38,100 bases of DNA, from NCBI GenBank assembly GCA_019322475.1, contig JAHWIN010000015.1:1-38100 (forward strand), given 5' to 3'. Below are positions 1-6,076 of the stretch, one piece after another. Source of the DNA: Candidatus Woesearchaeota archaeon. Its GTDB lineage: Archaea; Nanobdellota; Nanobdellia; Woesearchaeales; JACPBV01. How positions within the stretch are numbered: the stretch's first letter is position 1; every line of letters starts with the position of its first letter. The position numbers and the translations under genes were made by a program. The notes under the pieces are model-generated. The model was not told the DNA's origin, searched no databases, and worked only from the letters and a program-made list of their open reading frames with translations.

Positions 1-315
1 GTCTGCAAGTACGCAGTTCCGGAAGGCTACCCCACAAATCCGGTAAAGGGCCGGAAGATATTCCTCGGAGAGGTCCCTGGCAACGTAAAGGTGTATTACG
101 CCTCCATAGAAAAGCGGGATGATTCCCTCTACATGGGAACCTCAAGGGCAGCAGCCTTTGTAGGCATAGCAAAGGACATAGGGCAGGCAGAGGTGATAGC
201 CGAGGACGGAGTATGCTCTGCACAGGGCCCCATCTTCCACAGGGAGGATATAGGCACAAAAGCCCTGATAGAAAAAAGGATAAGGCACATGGAAGAGATT
301 AGGCATGTAGATTGA
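1..315 (+). CDS. purD: Phosphoribosylamine-glycine ligase (PurD), C-terminal part
   Basis: The reading frame is open from the window edge and ends at TGA 313-315, so only the last 104 codons are seen. PurD joins phosphoribosylamine and glycine with ATP to make GAR, the second step of purine synthesis in the cytoplasm. The visible part matches the end of the ATP-grasp fold and the C-terminal barrel: a YAVPEGYP stretch near residue 4, a TSRAAAFVGIA segment and the terminal GPIFHREDIGTKALI block followed by RIRHM, which I recognise from archaeal PurD proteins. The ATP-binding core lies outside the window, so completeness cannot be judged. It ends 140 bases before the DUF134 gene, which has its own promoter, so the two are probably not cotranscribed. 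Confidence 0.85.
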   Translation, partial: VCKYAVPEGYPTNPVKGRKIFLGEVPGNVKVYYASIEKRDDSLYMGTSRAAAFVGIAKDIGQAEVIAEDGVCSAQGPIFHREDIGTKALIEKRIRHMEEIRHVD

Positions 316-406
316 TTCTTTAGGCGATTATGCTTTCTTTGCTGTCTGATTGATATATCTTATTTTTTCCTTTGGTTTTTTACAGCCCAACAAACCAACC
401 AAAACA

Positions 407-437
407 TTTATATACAAGTTATGAATATATATTCATA
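407..437 (+). promoter_or_regulatory. TATA box and 18-bp palindrome upstream of the DUF134 gene
   Basis: TTTATATA lies at 407-414. The perfect palindrome TATGAATATATATTCATA lies at 420-437, where transcription would be expected to start about 25 bases after the TATA box. The start codon is at 456, with AAGGA at 443-447 as a likely ribosome site. A palindrome over the start site of a gene encoding a helix-turn-helix protein suggests repression, probably by the protein itself; that is inference. Confidence 0.6.
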
Positions 438-455
438 TACTAAAGGAACAAGAAG

Positions 456-941
456 ATGCCAAGGCCAAGAAGGATGAGGAGGATCAGGGGCTGCCCTGAT
501 GTGGATTATTTTAAGCCAAGAGGTATACCTGTCAGCAGCATCAATATCATGGAGCTTAAGCTTGAGGAACTGGAGGCTGTAAGGCTTGCAGATTACGAAG
601 GCATAGGCCAGGTCAACGCTTCTAAGAAGATGGGCGTGTCACAGCCAACCTTTCACAGGATCCTTGATGAAGCGAGGAAAAAGATAGCTGAAGCCCTTGT
701 TACAGGCAAAGCTATAAAGATATATGGAGGTACGTATAAAATGCCCGGAAGAGACGGAACAGGACCAAGAGGGCAAGGCCCTATAGCTGGAAGAGGGATG
801 GGAAGAGGCCAGGGTTATGGCGGACCATCAGCATGCAGATGCCCTAAATGCGGCGAAGAGATTCCTCATGTAAGGGGAAACCCATGCACATCCCAAAAGT
901 GCCCTAAATGCGGCTCTATGATGGTAAGGGGAGACTCTTGA
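456..941 (+). CDS. DUF134 (UPF0251) helix-turn-helix protein with C-terminal zinc ribbon
   Basis: This is a predicted DNA-binding regulator of 161 residues. Residues 1-95 carry the UPF0251/DUF134 signature: MPRPRRMRRI at the start, LKLEELEAVRLADYEG near 35-50 and the helix-turn-helix around 50-75 with GVSQPTFHRIL. A glycine/arginine-rich linker (residues 97-123) follows, then six cysteines (127, 129, 132, 144, 149, 152) in CPKCG-type knuckles, which should bind one zinc. DUF134 proteins are often encoded near iron-sulfur or redox functions, but the ligand is not known to me. The ATG at 456 is chosen because it begins the family motif and has an AAGGA site. The tail is longer than in minimal family members. 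It is probably transcribed alone. Confidence 0.85.
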   Translation: MPRPRRMRRIRGCPDVDYFKPRGIPVSSINIMELKLEELEAVRLADYEGIGQVNASKKMGVSQPTFHRILDEARKKIAEALVTGKAIKIYGGTYKMPGRDGTGPRGQGPIAGRGMGRGQGYGGPSACRCPKCGEEIPHVRGNPCTSQKCPKCGSMMVRGDS

Positions 942-942
942 C

Positions 943-1085
943 CATGGGCTTAAGCGTCAAAGGCAGATTCCTTATGGCCGTAAATTCGTAGATGCATTGG
1001 CAAGCCTGAAGCAGATAGTAGAGTATGACAGCTCAAAGCAGGCAGTCTTCCAGAAGATGATCAGGAATATGGGTCTGTCAGGCTA
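943..1085 (+). pseudogene. Possible orphan coding fragment after the DUF134 gene
   Basis: One frame stays open from the end of the DUF134 gene to TAA at 1083-1085. From 964 it reads QIPYGRKFVDALASLKQI, then ends in QKMIRNMGLSG, a protein-like composition. It has no ATG or GTG near its beginning and no ribosome site. It may be the tail of a decayed gene or the product of a frameshift at the end of the DUF134 gene. I do not recognise the family. The rest of the gap to 1150 shows nothing else. Confidence 0.25.
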
Positions 1086-1149
1086 AAGTTCTGAGAATAG
1101 ACAATAAGGGGCGAAAACTATGGAAGAAAAAGAAAAAAATTACTGAAGA

Positions 1150-1983
1150 TCACTCCTCAGCTTCACTCGCCAAAAATGCCCACCATGGTTTTTTGGATTC
1201 TAAGACCTCGCCGCTTTCAGCATCGACCTGGGCCCTGACCTTCATCTTTGCCCTGAACAGCCCTAAGAACCGGGACTTTTTCTCTGCCTGGACCTCATAA
1301 GCTGCCCTTGTCTTTTCCCCTGCTCCGACCTCTTTGAGCTCTATAGTGCAGTTGTTCTCTTCAGAACAGACCTTAAGCCTCAGCCTTTCTATGGCCCTTG
1401 CAGAAGCAGTGTCAGGCATGACCTTTATCTCTGCGTTTCTTCCGTTGCTCAGCTTTGCCGTAAGTTTTATCCTTTCCTGTACCTGCTCCTGTTCCATCTC
1501 CATCATGGTTTGGGCAGAAGCATTTCCTATCATCAATCTTATCCTTTTGGCATTCTCTTTGCGCAGCTCTACCCGCTTTCCTTTTTCAGTCAGGTAAGTT
1601 CCTGCTTTAGCCTTTATCCTTGCTTGCACTGCTGCAGCGATCCCGCTTATATTTTCCTCTCCGCTTATAGCTCTTTGCAGAGCAGGACCTGCACCTGCGC
1701 CCCCTACCGCTGCTTCTGATCCAACTGCTGCCATCGCTTTTCTTCCTGCAGCGATTAGGGCATCATCTTCGCTTTCACCCGTTTCTGTTTCCTGTTCAGT
1801 CCTTTCGATAAGGGCCTGTCTGGTCCCCTGCCCTGCTTCTTTGATCTCAGGGTTTGTCACTCCTGTTCCTGCCTCATGTATGTCTTTAGAGTTTTGGGCT
1901 GCAGCTAAAGATACAGCAAATACCAAGATTATCAAACATAGGCTTGTTTTCCTTATTTTGTTCATCATATTCATGGATATCAC
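1150..1983 (-). CDS. Secreted protein of unknown function
   Basis: The 277-residue product has an N-terminal signal peptide (hydrophobic core about residues 13-28, AAA-Q cleavage) and is otherwise soluble. Residues 30-110 are rich in Glu, Ala and Gly and probably disordered. Residues 110-165 form a charged helical stretch (QARIKAKAG, ELRKENAKRIRLMIGN). Residues 170-277 look like a beta-rich domain with two cysteines (CSEENNC) that could form a disulfide. It ends in KKPWWAFLASEAEE. I do not recognise a named domain; proteins of this build occur in DPANN-type genomes. It is flanked by unrelated genes and probably has its own promoter: a TTTAAATA box lies on the minus strand near 2012-2020. The start could be any of several clustered Met codons. 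Confidence 0.7.
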   Translation of the reverse strand: MISMNMMNKIRKTSLCLIILVFAVSLAAAQNSKDIHEAGTGVTNPEIKEAGQGTRQALIERTEQETETGESEDDALIAAGRKAMAAVGSEAAVGGAGAGPALQRAISGEENISGIAAAVQARIKAKAGTYLTEKGKRVELRKENAKRIRLMIGNASAQTMMEMEQEQVQERIKLTAKLSNGRNAEIKVMPDTASARAIERLRLKVCSEENNCTIELKEVGAGEKTRAAYEVQAEKKSRFLGLFRAKMKVRAQVDAESGEVLESKKPWWAFLASEAEE

Positions 1984-2223
1984 CTCAATCTATGTCTTTT
2001 GCAGAACCACTATTTAAATTTTTTTGATTGCCTTCCAATTTTCGATAATATCTTAAGCGAATAATCTAAACCTTTCCCTCCCTTCCAATTGAGTTTGCTC
2101 TTTAGCCAGATGTTTTTAGCTTTGCCTTTGGTTGATAAGATAAACCAGAAGGCAAAAACAGGTTTCAAAATATAACCCAACCTTTTTATCTTTAGATGGC
2201 AGAAAGATAAGGGAGGTGATATC

Positions 2224-2421
2224 ATGGCAGAAAAAAATACCTTAGACTGGATTGCCTTCATATTGGTCATCGTAGGAGGCCTTAACTGGGGCTTAGTTGG
2301 ATTGTTCCAGCTGGATCTTGTAGACCTGACCTTGGGGGCAGTTCCGGTCCTTCAGAACCTGGTATACATACTTGTAGGCCTGTCTGCAGCATACCTGATC
2401 TATTTTTTGGCAAAGAAATAG
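2224..2421 (+). CDS. DUF378 family small membrane protein
   Basis: This is a 65-residue protein with two membrane helices (about residues 7-30 and 40-62). The first helix contains the family hallmark GGLNWGLVGLFQ, followed by DLVDLTLG and a second helix ending in LIYFLAKK. This is the typical whole length of DUF378 (YuzA-like) proteins; their function is unknown. A strong ribosome site, GGAGGTGAT at 2211-2219, sits five bases before the ATG and fixes the start. The gene stands alone, facing the redox operon tail-to-tail with only 24 bases between the stop codons. Confidence 0.85.
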   Translation: MAEKNTLDWIAFILVIVGGLNWGLVGLFQLDLVDLTLGAVPVLQNLVYILVGLSAAYLIYFLAKK

Positions 2422-2429
2422 GCATCCAT

Positions 2430-2446
2430 ATTTTTTTGAATTTTTT
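2430..2446 (+). terminator. T-rich transcription end after the DUF378 gene
   Basis: Two T runs (2431-2437 and 2441-2446) directly follow the DUF378 stop codon, between convergent genes. Archaeal RNA polymerase terminates at such T tracts. No hairpin is evident. Confidence 0.4.
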
Positions 2447-2736
2447 CAGATTCTTTCAGCCCATGCCTTGAACTCCTTGAATGGGACTTCTCCGCAAAGG
2501 GCTTTGCCTTTCTTTTTGCTCAGGAAACATGGAACTCCAAGATGGCCGTTGCATGCACCCCTTATCTTCTTAGCATACAATCTCATCTCTGCTGCGTTCT
2601 TTTCATCGTGCCATACCTCTTTCTTCTCTACCTTGACTCTTGTTTCCTTTTCCAGCCTGTCTGCTAAAGGCATCATGGCTTTGCAGTGGGGGCATTCAGA
2701 TCCGTGAAACATAATTATCTTTTTTATGGCTTTCAT
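2446..2736 (-). CDS. Thioredoxin/glutaredoxin-like protein with CPHC motif
   Basis: This 96-residue protein has a thioredoxin fold. The beta strand IKKIIMFHG is followed by the redox motif C-P-H-C at residues 15-18, then an amphipathic helix (MMPLADRLEKE). The cis-proline position is seen in LGVPCFL near 67-73, with an extra cysteine right after it. CPHC is the DsbA-type active site and usually indicates an oxidising or readily reduced disulfide. There is no signal peptide, so it acts in the cytoplasm. It is the last gene of the redox operon, 26 bases after the FTR-like gene. Thioredoxin is the natural partner of ferredoxin-thioredoxin reductase, so electron transfer from that protein to this one is a reasonable inference. 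Confidence 0.85.
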   Translation of the reverse strand: MKAIKKIIMFHGSECPHCKAMMPLADRLEKETRVKVEKKEVWHDEKNAAEMRLYAKKIRGACNGHLGVPCFLSKKKGKALCGEVPFKEFKAWAERI

Positions 2737-2762
2737 TCTGCTTTACGGTAGTTTAGGCCTTC

Positions 2763-3071
2763 TTAGATTTTCTTCCTATCACTCTGCCTTTTGCTTCGTT
2801 TCCCTCTTCTTTTAACAAAAAGGCTGCACCAGCACTCCCCCCCCTCTTTCCATGTCTTTTGTATCCTGAAGTTGCAGGGGCATATCAGCTTAAGGTCCTC
2901 TTTAGGGTTTCCTGTCTTAAGCCTGCAGGGGCAGTATCCCAAGGAATGGTTTTTCCTGTTATTGAGGACGCCTTCTGCCAGGCTGTCTACTATCTTGACG
3001 TTGGGGTTTAGCATAAAGTCATTGCCTTCTGCAAACCTTTTCCATATCCCGATAATCCTTTTTTTATCCAT
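2763..3071 (-). CDS. Ferredoxin-thioredoxin reductase catalytic-subunit-like protein
   Basis: The 102-residue protein has the FTR beta-chain cysteine pattern: CPC at 47-49, CPC at 64-66 and CWC at 80-82. In the family these hold a [4Fe-4S] cluster next to a redox disulfide, which passes ferredoxin electrons to a thioredoxin. The N-terminal part (LNPNVKIVDSLAEGVLNN) also fits. In the plant enzyme the last motif is CHC; here the central His is Trp, so cluster and disulfide chemistry may differ. The tail (residues 87-102) is very basic. Its ATG directly follows the TAG of the rubredoxin-like gene without a spare base, which suggests translational coupling. A CPHC thioredoxin-like partner gene follows. 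Confidence 0.85.
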   Translation of the reverse strand: MDKKRIIGIWKRFAEGNDFMLNPNVKIVDSLAEGVLNNRKNHSLGYCPCRLKTGNPKEDLKLICPCNFRIQKTWKEGGECWCSLFVKRRGKRSKRQSDRKKI

Positions 3072-3221
3072 CTATTCAGATCCTATGATATTTTTTGCAT
3101 CCTCCATTTCTATCTCCACATAAGCCTTTTCCGCAGAGCATGTTGGGCATGGGCTCGGCCATCTGACACCATAGTGTATATCGTTGCATACGTTGCATCT
3201 CCAGAACCTTTTTTTGGGCAT
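3072..3221 (-). CDS. 49-residue rubredoxin-like protein
   Basis: A longer open frame on the same strand (3076-3291) hides this gene. The better frame starts at ATG 3221-3219 behind a perfect GGAGGT site and reads MPKKRFWRCNVCNDIHYGVR, then two more cysteines in CPTC, ending in KNIIGSE. Two CxxC knuckles (residues 9/12 and 25/28) with aromatic residues between them are typical of the rubredoxin-like iron site found at the ends of rubrerythrins. It probably shuttles one electron in the cytoplasm. The TAG abuts the ATG of the FTR-like gene. The operon also encodes a rubrerythrin-like protein lacking its own rubredoxin domain, so this may supply it. Confidence 0.8.
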   Translation of the reverse strand: MPKKRFWRCNVCNDIHYGVRWPSPCPTCSAEKAYVEIEMEDAKNIIGSE

Positions 3222-3256
3222 TTTTTACCTCCTCTTTCTTATTGTCTTTGCTGGAA

Positions 3257-3502
3257 TCACGAGAATGGGTTTCCAAAAGCTGTAATTGCAAAGACAGAAT
3301 GCATAAGGACAGAGGCTATGAAGAACCACCAGTATTGGCAGTGAAACCTGTAGAAAGATGAATACGCCTTAGACCTGCTGAGCTTTTCAGGCCTTATGCC
3401 TATTACGCACCTGCATGAGCCTAATACAAGCAGAAGCCCAATTATGTTTGTGATCCCCAATATAAATGATATCTTTGCTGCTGTTAAGGTGCTTATAGCC
3501 AT
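3257..3502 (-). CDS. Small two-helix membrane protein of the redox operon
   Basis: The 81-residue product has two likely membrane helices, about residues 9-33 (ISFILGITNIIGLLLVLGS) and 56-76 (YWWFFIASVLMHSVFAITAF). Between them is a charged loop with C-R-C just after helix 1 and RFHCQYWW before helix 2. Histidines at the edge of and within helix 2 could bind haem or contact a redox partner, but no known family is obvious to me. Its start follows the cytochrome b5-like lipoprotein gene by a single base, so the two are probably coupled and may form a membrane electron-transfer unit. The position resembles that of a membrane partner such as MsrQ, but the protein is far shorter and not evidently homologous. 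Confidence 0.7.
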   Translation of the reverse strand: MAISTLTAAKISFILGITNIIGLLLVLGSCRCVIGIRPEKLSRSKAYSSFYRFHCQYWWFFIASVLMHSVFAITAFGNPFS

Positions 3503-3503
3503 A

Positions 3504-4028
3504 TTAGATCAGCTCCCCTATTAAAGATGCATAGTTTTCAACCCTTTCTGCGCTGCTTCTTCCTGAATGTCTGCTTTTTGCCCCTTCCTCAAATCCGCTT
3601 ATCTTTCCGCAGTGCCTGAAAAAGGCCTTAGCCATATTTGGATGGGACGGAGGGTCTGTTATATCATATATTTTTTTTTCATAAACGATCCAGCAGTCAC
3701 TTGGAGAATCATGCTGTGCAAGCTCATCAGCGGTTATCTTGATGCCCCCTTCAGCTCCCTGCTGTCCTGATAATATATCCTCCTGAGATGCTGAAGGGGT
3801 TTCTGTAACAGGGATTCCTGCCGTAGGCTTTATAGGTTCTTCAGAAACCTTAGTTATTTCTTTTCCTGCTTCTTCAGCTGTGGCTTTTTGTTCAGCTGTA
3901 TTTTTTATCTCTATGCCATCTTCCCCTCTTTCTATAGCCCCATCGGTCTGGACCTTTGTGCAGCCTGAGATGATGATCATGAAAAAAACTAAAGCAGCCA
4001 TTGAAATAAGTATCTTATCTTTCATCAT
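3504..4028 (-). CDS. Lipoprotein with cytochrome b5-like haem-binding domain
   Basis: This 174-residue protein starts with a lipoprotein signal peptide; the lipobox IISGC puts the anchored cysteine at residue 23. A Thr/Glu/Pro-rich linker (24-95) follows. Residues 97-174 form a cytochrome b5-like domain: ITADELAQHDSPSDCWIVY, then KIYDITDPPSHP with the first haem histidine at 129, and the second at 154 in SRHSG. The 25-residue spacing matches cytochrome b5, although the usual HPGG has become HPNM. It should act outside the cell membrane as a one-electron carrier. The lipoprotein of the sulfite-oxidase fold in the same operon is its likely partner, because cytochrome b5 and this molybdenum domain are fused in animal sulfite oxidase and plant nitrate reductase. 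Confidence 0.85.
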   Translation of the reverse strand: MMKDKILISMAALVFFMIIISGCTKVQTDGAIERGEDGIEIKNTAEQKATAEEAGKEITKVSEEPIKPTAGIPVTETPSASQEDILSGQQGAEGGIKITADELAQHDSPSDCWIVYEKKIYDITDPPSHPNMAKAFFRHCGKISGFEEGAKSRHSGRSSAERVENYASLIGELI

Positions 4029-4056
4029 ATCGCCTTTTTAGTGCTTTATATCCTTT

Positions 4057-4563
4057 CTATCCGCCCTCAGCTATCCATCTTTCTTCCTCAGTATAGAATG
4101 CAACAGGGTTTTTTATGAACTCATAGGCTTTTTGGACCAGTTCGTAATGGCTGTTCTCCTGCTCCATAAGCCATCTGAAAAGCCTTTTTAGGCCCGATCC
4201 CTTGGTTTTCTTATGCAGGCCCTTGTAAAAGTCATATGAGCTTTGCTCAAGGTCCAGAGCAGCCTCATATGCTTTAAGGTCACTTCTGCTGAGCTTTGCT
4301 TTTTTTCCTATCCTTTTTATGGTTTTCCTGAAGAACCTTTGCGCCTCTTCCAGCCCTTCCCCTCCAATCTTATCAGGGCTTAAGCCTTCCTTTTTCTCCA
4401 TGTACCTTCTGATGGCCTTTATGTGAAGCATCTCCTGGGAGGCAAGATACCTGAATGTCCCTGAAAGCACCTGATTTTTTGCATCCTTTGCAGCAGCTTT
4501 ATAGATTTCAAGCCCTTTCTTCTCCAGGTCAAGCGCAGCCTTAAACGCTTCTTCAGGTTTCAT
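4057..4563 (-). CDS. Rubrerythrin-like ferritin-fold di-iron protein
   Basis: The 168-residue helical protein has two repeats of the ferritin-like pattern: EEAFKAALDLEKKGLEIY with SQEMLHIKAI in the first half (residues 4-52), and LKAYEAALDLEQSSYDFY with MEQENSHYELV in the second (95-145). Glu and ExxH residues are placed to hold two irons. The family reduces peroxide in anaerobes. No rubredoxin domain is present in the chain, but a separate rubredoxin-like gene lies downstream in the operon. It is cytoplasmic, 21 bases after the ferritin gene and 28 bases before the cytochrome b5-like gene. The exact subfamily is uncertain; ferritin-family protein is the safe name. Confidence 0.85.
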   Translation of the reverse strand: MKPEEAFKAALDLEKKGLEIYKAAAKDAKNQVLSGTFRYLASQEMLHIKAIRRYMEKKEGLSPDKIGGEGLEEAQRFFRKTIKRIGKKAKLSRSDLKAYEAALDLEQSSYDFYKGLHKKTKGSGLKRLFRWLMEQENSHYELVQKAYEFIKNPVAFYTEEERWIAEGG

Positions 4564-4584
4564 ATTCTTCTCCGCATAGCATCT

Positions 4585-5007
4585 TCAGTCCCCTAAAGCC
4601 TGCTTTAGGTCCATGGCATGCTCCTGCTCTGCTGCAAGTATGCCCCTAAGCTGCTGGGCCAGTGCGAATTCCTTGATGCCTTCTGACTGTTCAATCCTTG
4701 CCTTATACCTTGTTATAGCATCCTCCTCGCCTTCCAGGTCCTGCTTTAGCATGGTTATGTTGTTCCTGCTTGTTTTTATGCTGCTTACATCTACAGTGGG
4801 GACCCCCCCGAGGAAATCAATCTGGTCAGCCAGTATCAGGGCATGGCCTATCTCCTCATTTGCATGCACCTTCAGCTCCTTTATTATATCCCCGAACTGG
4901 GCTCCTCTCATGACAGCGGCGTGCTGTATGTACTGTATCGCAGCTGAGTACTCTTTTGTCAGGTCCATATTAAGGAGCCCTATAAGCTTTTCTTTTTTTA
5001 TAGCCAT
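4585..5007 (-). CDS. Ferritin/bacterioferritin-like protein
   Basis: This is a single 140-residue four-helix ferritin-like domain. Helix A has LNMDLTKEYSAAIQYIQHA, helix B has ELKVHANEEIGHALILADQI with the metal-binding ExxH, helix C contains EGEEDAITRYKARIEQ and helix D ends in ILAAEQEHAMDLKQAL with a second ExxH. The four Glu/His ligand positions are complete, so it should bind a di-iron centre and oxidise or store ferrous iron in the cytoplasm. It resembles bacterioferritin or Dps-like proteins of anaerobes more than classic 24-mer ferritin. A GGTGAT site precedes the ATG. It sits between the molybdenum-fold and rubrerythrin-like genes in the operon. Confidence 0.85.
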   Translation of the reverse strand: MAIKKEKLIGLLNMDLTKEYSAAIQYIQHAAVMRGAQFGDIIKELKVHANEEIGHALILADQIDFLGGVPTVDVSSIKTSRNNITMLKQDLEGEEDAITRYKARIEQSEGIKEFALAQQLRGILAAEQEHAMDLKQALGD

Positions 5008-5028
5008 CTTTTATCACCTGTTTGTTTT

Positions 5029-5766
5029 TTATGAGCTTATCTCTGCTTCCTGGCTGTAGCCTCTGCTTTCCCAATAGCCCTTATAGGACGAATTGCTGCT
5101 TAATTCTATATCAGTCACCCATTTTATCCACTTATAGCCTAGCTTATCTTCAGCAGCCAGCTGGAAAGGAAAGCCCCTTTCAGGCACTAATGTTACGTTG
5201 TTGATCTTATATGCAAGCAGGATATCATTCTCGATTATGAAATCCAGGGGAAGAGAGGTCGTATAGCCGTCATAAGCATGGAAGATAACGGTGTTCGCTT
5301 CCGGCCTGACTATGGATTCCTTGAAAAGATCTTTTAGCATTATGCCTTCCCAAAGGACAGTTGCGCTCCATCCTGTCACGCAATTTAATGTTATCAGTTT
5401 AGAGTACCTTTGCAGGCTTAGGGCCTCTTCATACGTGTAATTCTTTGGCTTCTCAACAAGCCCGGATATGCTGAGCAGGTAAGAATCGGTATCGATATAC
5501 TGGGACCCTTTTATCGAGAGATCAAGAATATCCTCCATCCTGTCCAGCCTTCTTCCTTCATACTCCTCAATCTCCCTGCTTTCTATGCTTATGGGCTCGC
5601 TCCATCCGGGAGAAGCCATGGTCGTGCTGTCTTTTTCTGTACCTTTATATTCTCGTTCTGCTGCCTTTGCCGGATTAAATATGCCTTCTGCCATCGCCTT
5701 ATCTTTTACACATCCGGTTAATATCATCATTACAACAAATACCACGACCAATCCAGCAGGTTTCAT
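5029..5766 (-). CDS. Molybdopterin-dependent oxidoreductase lipoprotein (sulfite oxidase/MsrP fold)
   Basis: The ATG at 5766-5764 gives a 245-residue lipoprotein with a hydrophobic signal and the lipobox LTGC at residues 16-19; a TTG at 5838 would add 24 residues that do not look like a signal. Residues about 90-225 form the molybdopterin domain: SYLLSISGLVEKPKNYTYEE, then the molybdenum-ligand cysteine at 129 in LNCVTGWSATVLWEG, and later VPERGFPFQLAAEDKLGYKW followed by IKWVTDIEL. The family oxidises sulfite or reduces oxides such as methionine sulfoxide. The dimerisation domain of animal sulfite oxidase is missing. No twin-arginine motif is seen, although such proteins usually leave the cell folded by the Tat route. 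Its likely electron partner is the cytochrome b5-like lipoprotein of the operon. The substrate is unknown. Confidence 0.85.
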   Translation of the reverse strand: MKPAGLVVVFVVMMILTGCVKDKAMAEGIFNPAKAAEREYKGTEKDSTTMASPGWSEPISIESREIEEYEGRRLDRMEDILDLSIKGSQYIDTDSYLLSISGLVEKPKNYTYEEALSLQRYSKLITLNCVTGWSATVLWEGIMLKDLFKESIVRPEANTVIFHAYDGYTTSLPLDFIIENDILLAYKINNVTLVPERGFPFQLAAEDKLGYKWIKWVTDIELSSNSSYKGYWESRGYSQEAEISS

Positions 5767-5842
5767 GATCTCTGTACTTAAGAAAGGCAGATGCCAAAAA
5801 CCTTCATGCCCCCCATAAGGATCTCTTTCCTGAGACAAGGCA

Positions 5843-5947
5843 TTACTCTGCTTCTTCTTTTTTCTTATATTCTTTTTTCATCGGCTTTCCGCAGCATTTT
5901 CCTGGCTTGTCAGACTTTCTTCCGCAGCTTTTGCATTTGTATTTCAT
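5843..5947 (-). CDS. 34-residue zinc-knuckle protein at the head of the redox operon
   Basis: A short gene starts at ATG 5947-5945 after an AGGTG-like ribosome site and ends with TAA at 5845-5843. It reads MKYKCKSCGRKSDKPGKCCG, then a lysine/glutamate-rich tail. The CxxC and the later CC pair could bind zinc or an iron-sulfur cluster, as in many tiny archaeal zinc proteins encoded with metal or redox genes. It lies 76 bases before the molybdenum-fold gene and is the first gene after the operon promoter. The function is unknown. Confidence 0.6.
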   Translation of the reverse strand: MKYKCKSCGRKSDKPGKCCGKPMKKEYKKKEEAE

Positions 5948-6018
5948 TTTAGCACCTCTTGGTTTTTTGGCATAATTCCATTTGCCTGATAATAATATGG
6001 TAAAGAATCATCTGGAAA

Positions 6019-6032
6019 TTCTATTTAAATCT
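6019..6032 (-). promoter_or_regulatory. Predicted promoter of the redox operon
   Basis: On the minus strand a TATA-like ATTTAAAT lies at 6030-6023. Transcription would start near 5998, leaving a leader of about 50 bases before the 34-residue gene. No other good promoter is seen between the nine genes, whose gaps are 0-76 bases. Confidence 0.5.
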
Positions 6033-6076
6033 TTATAACCTTTCTATAATGCGAAAGATAGATGTCGATAATAGCC

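Noticed and set aside
3076..3291. 71-codon minus-strand open frame
   Set aside because: It covers the rubredoxin-like gene in a wrong frame; the 49-codon frame has GGAGGT, two CxxC knuckles and an exact junction with the FTR-like gene.
5767..5838. TTG-started extension of the molybdenum-fold protein
   Set aside because: The added 24 residues precede a complete lipoprotein signal peptide and contain no Tat motif, so the ATG at 5766 is the better start.
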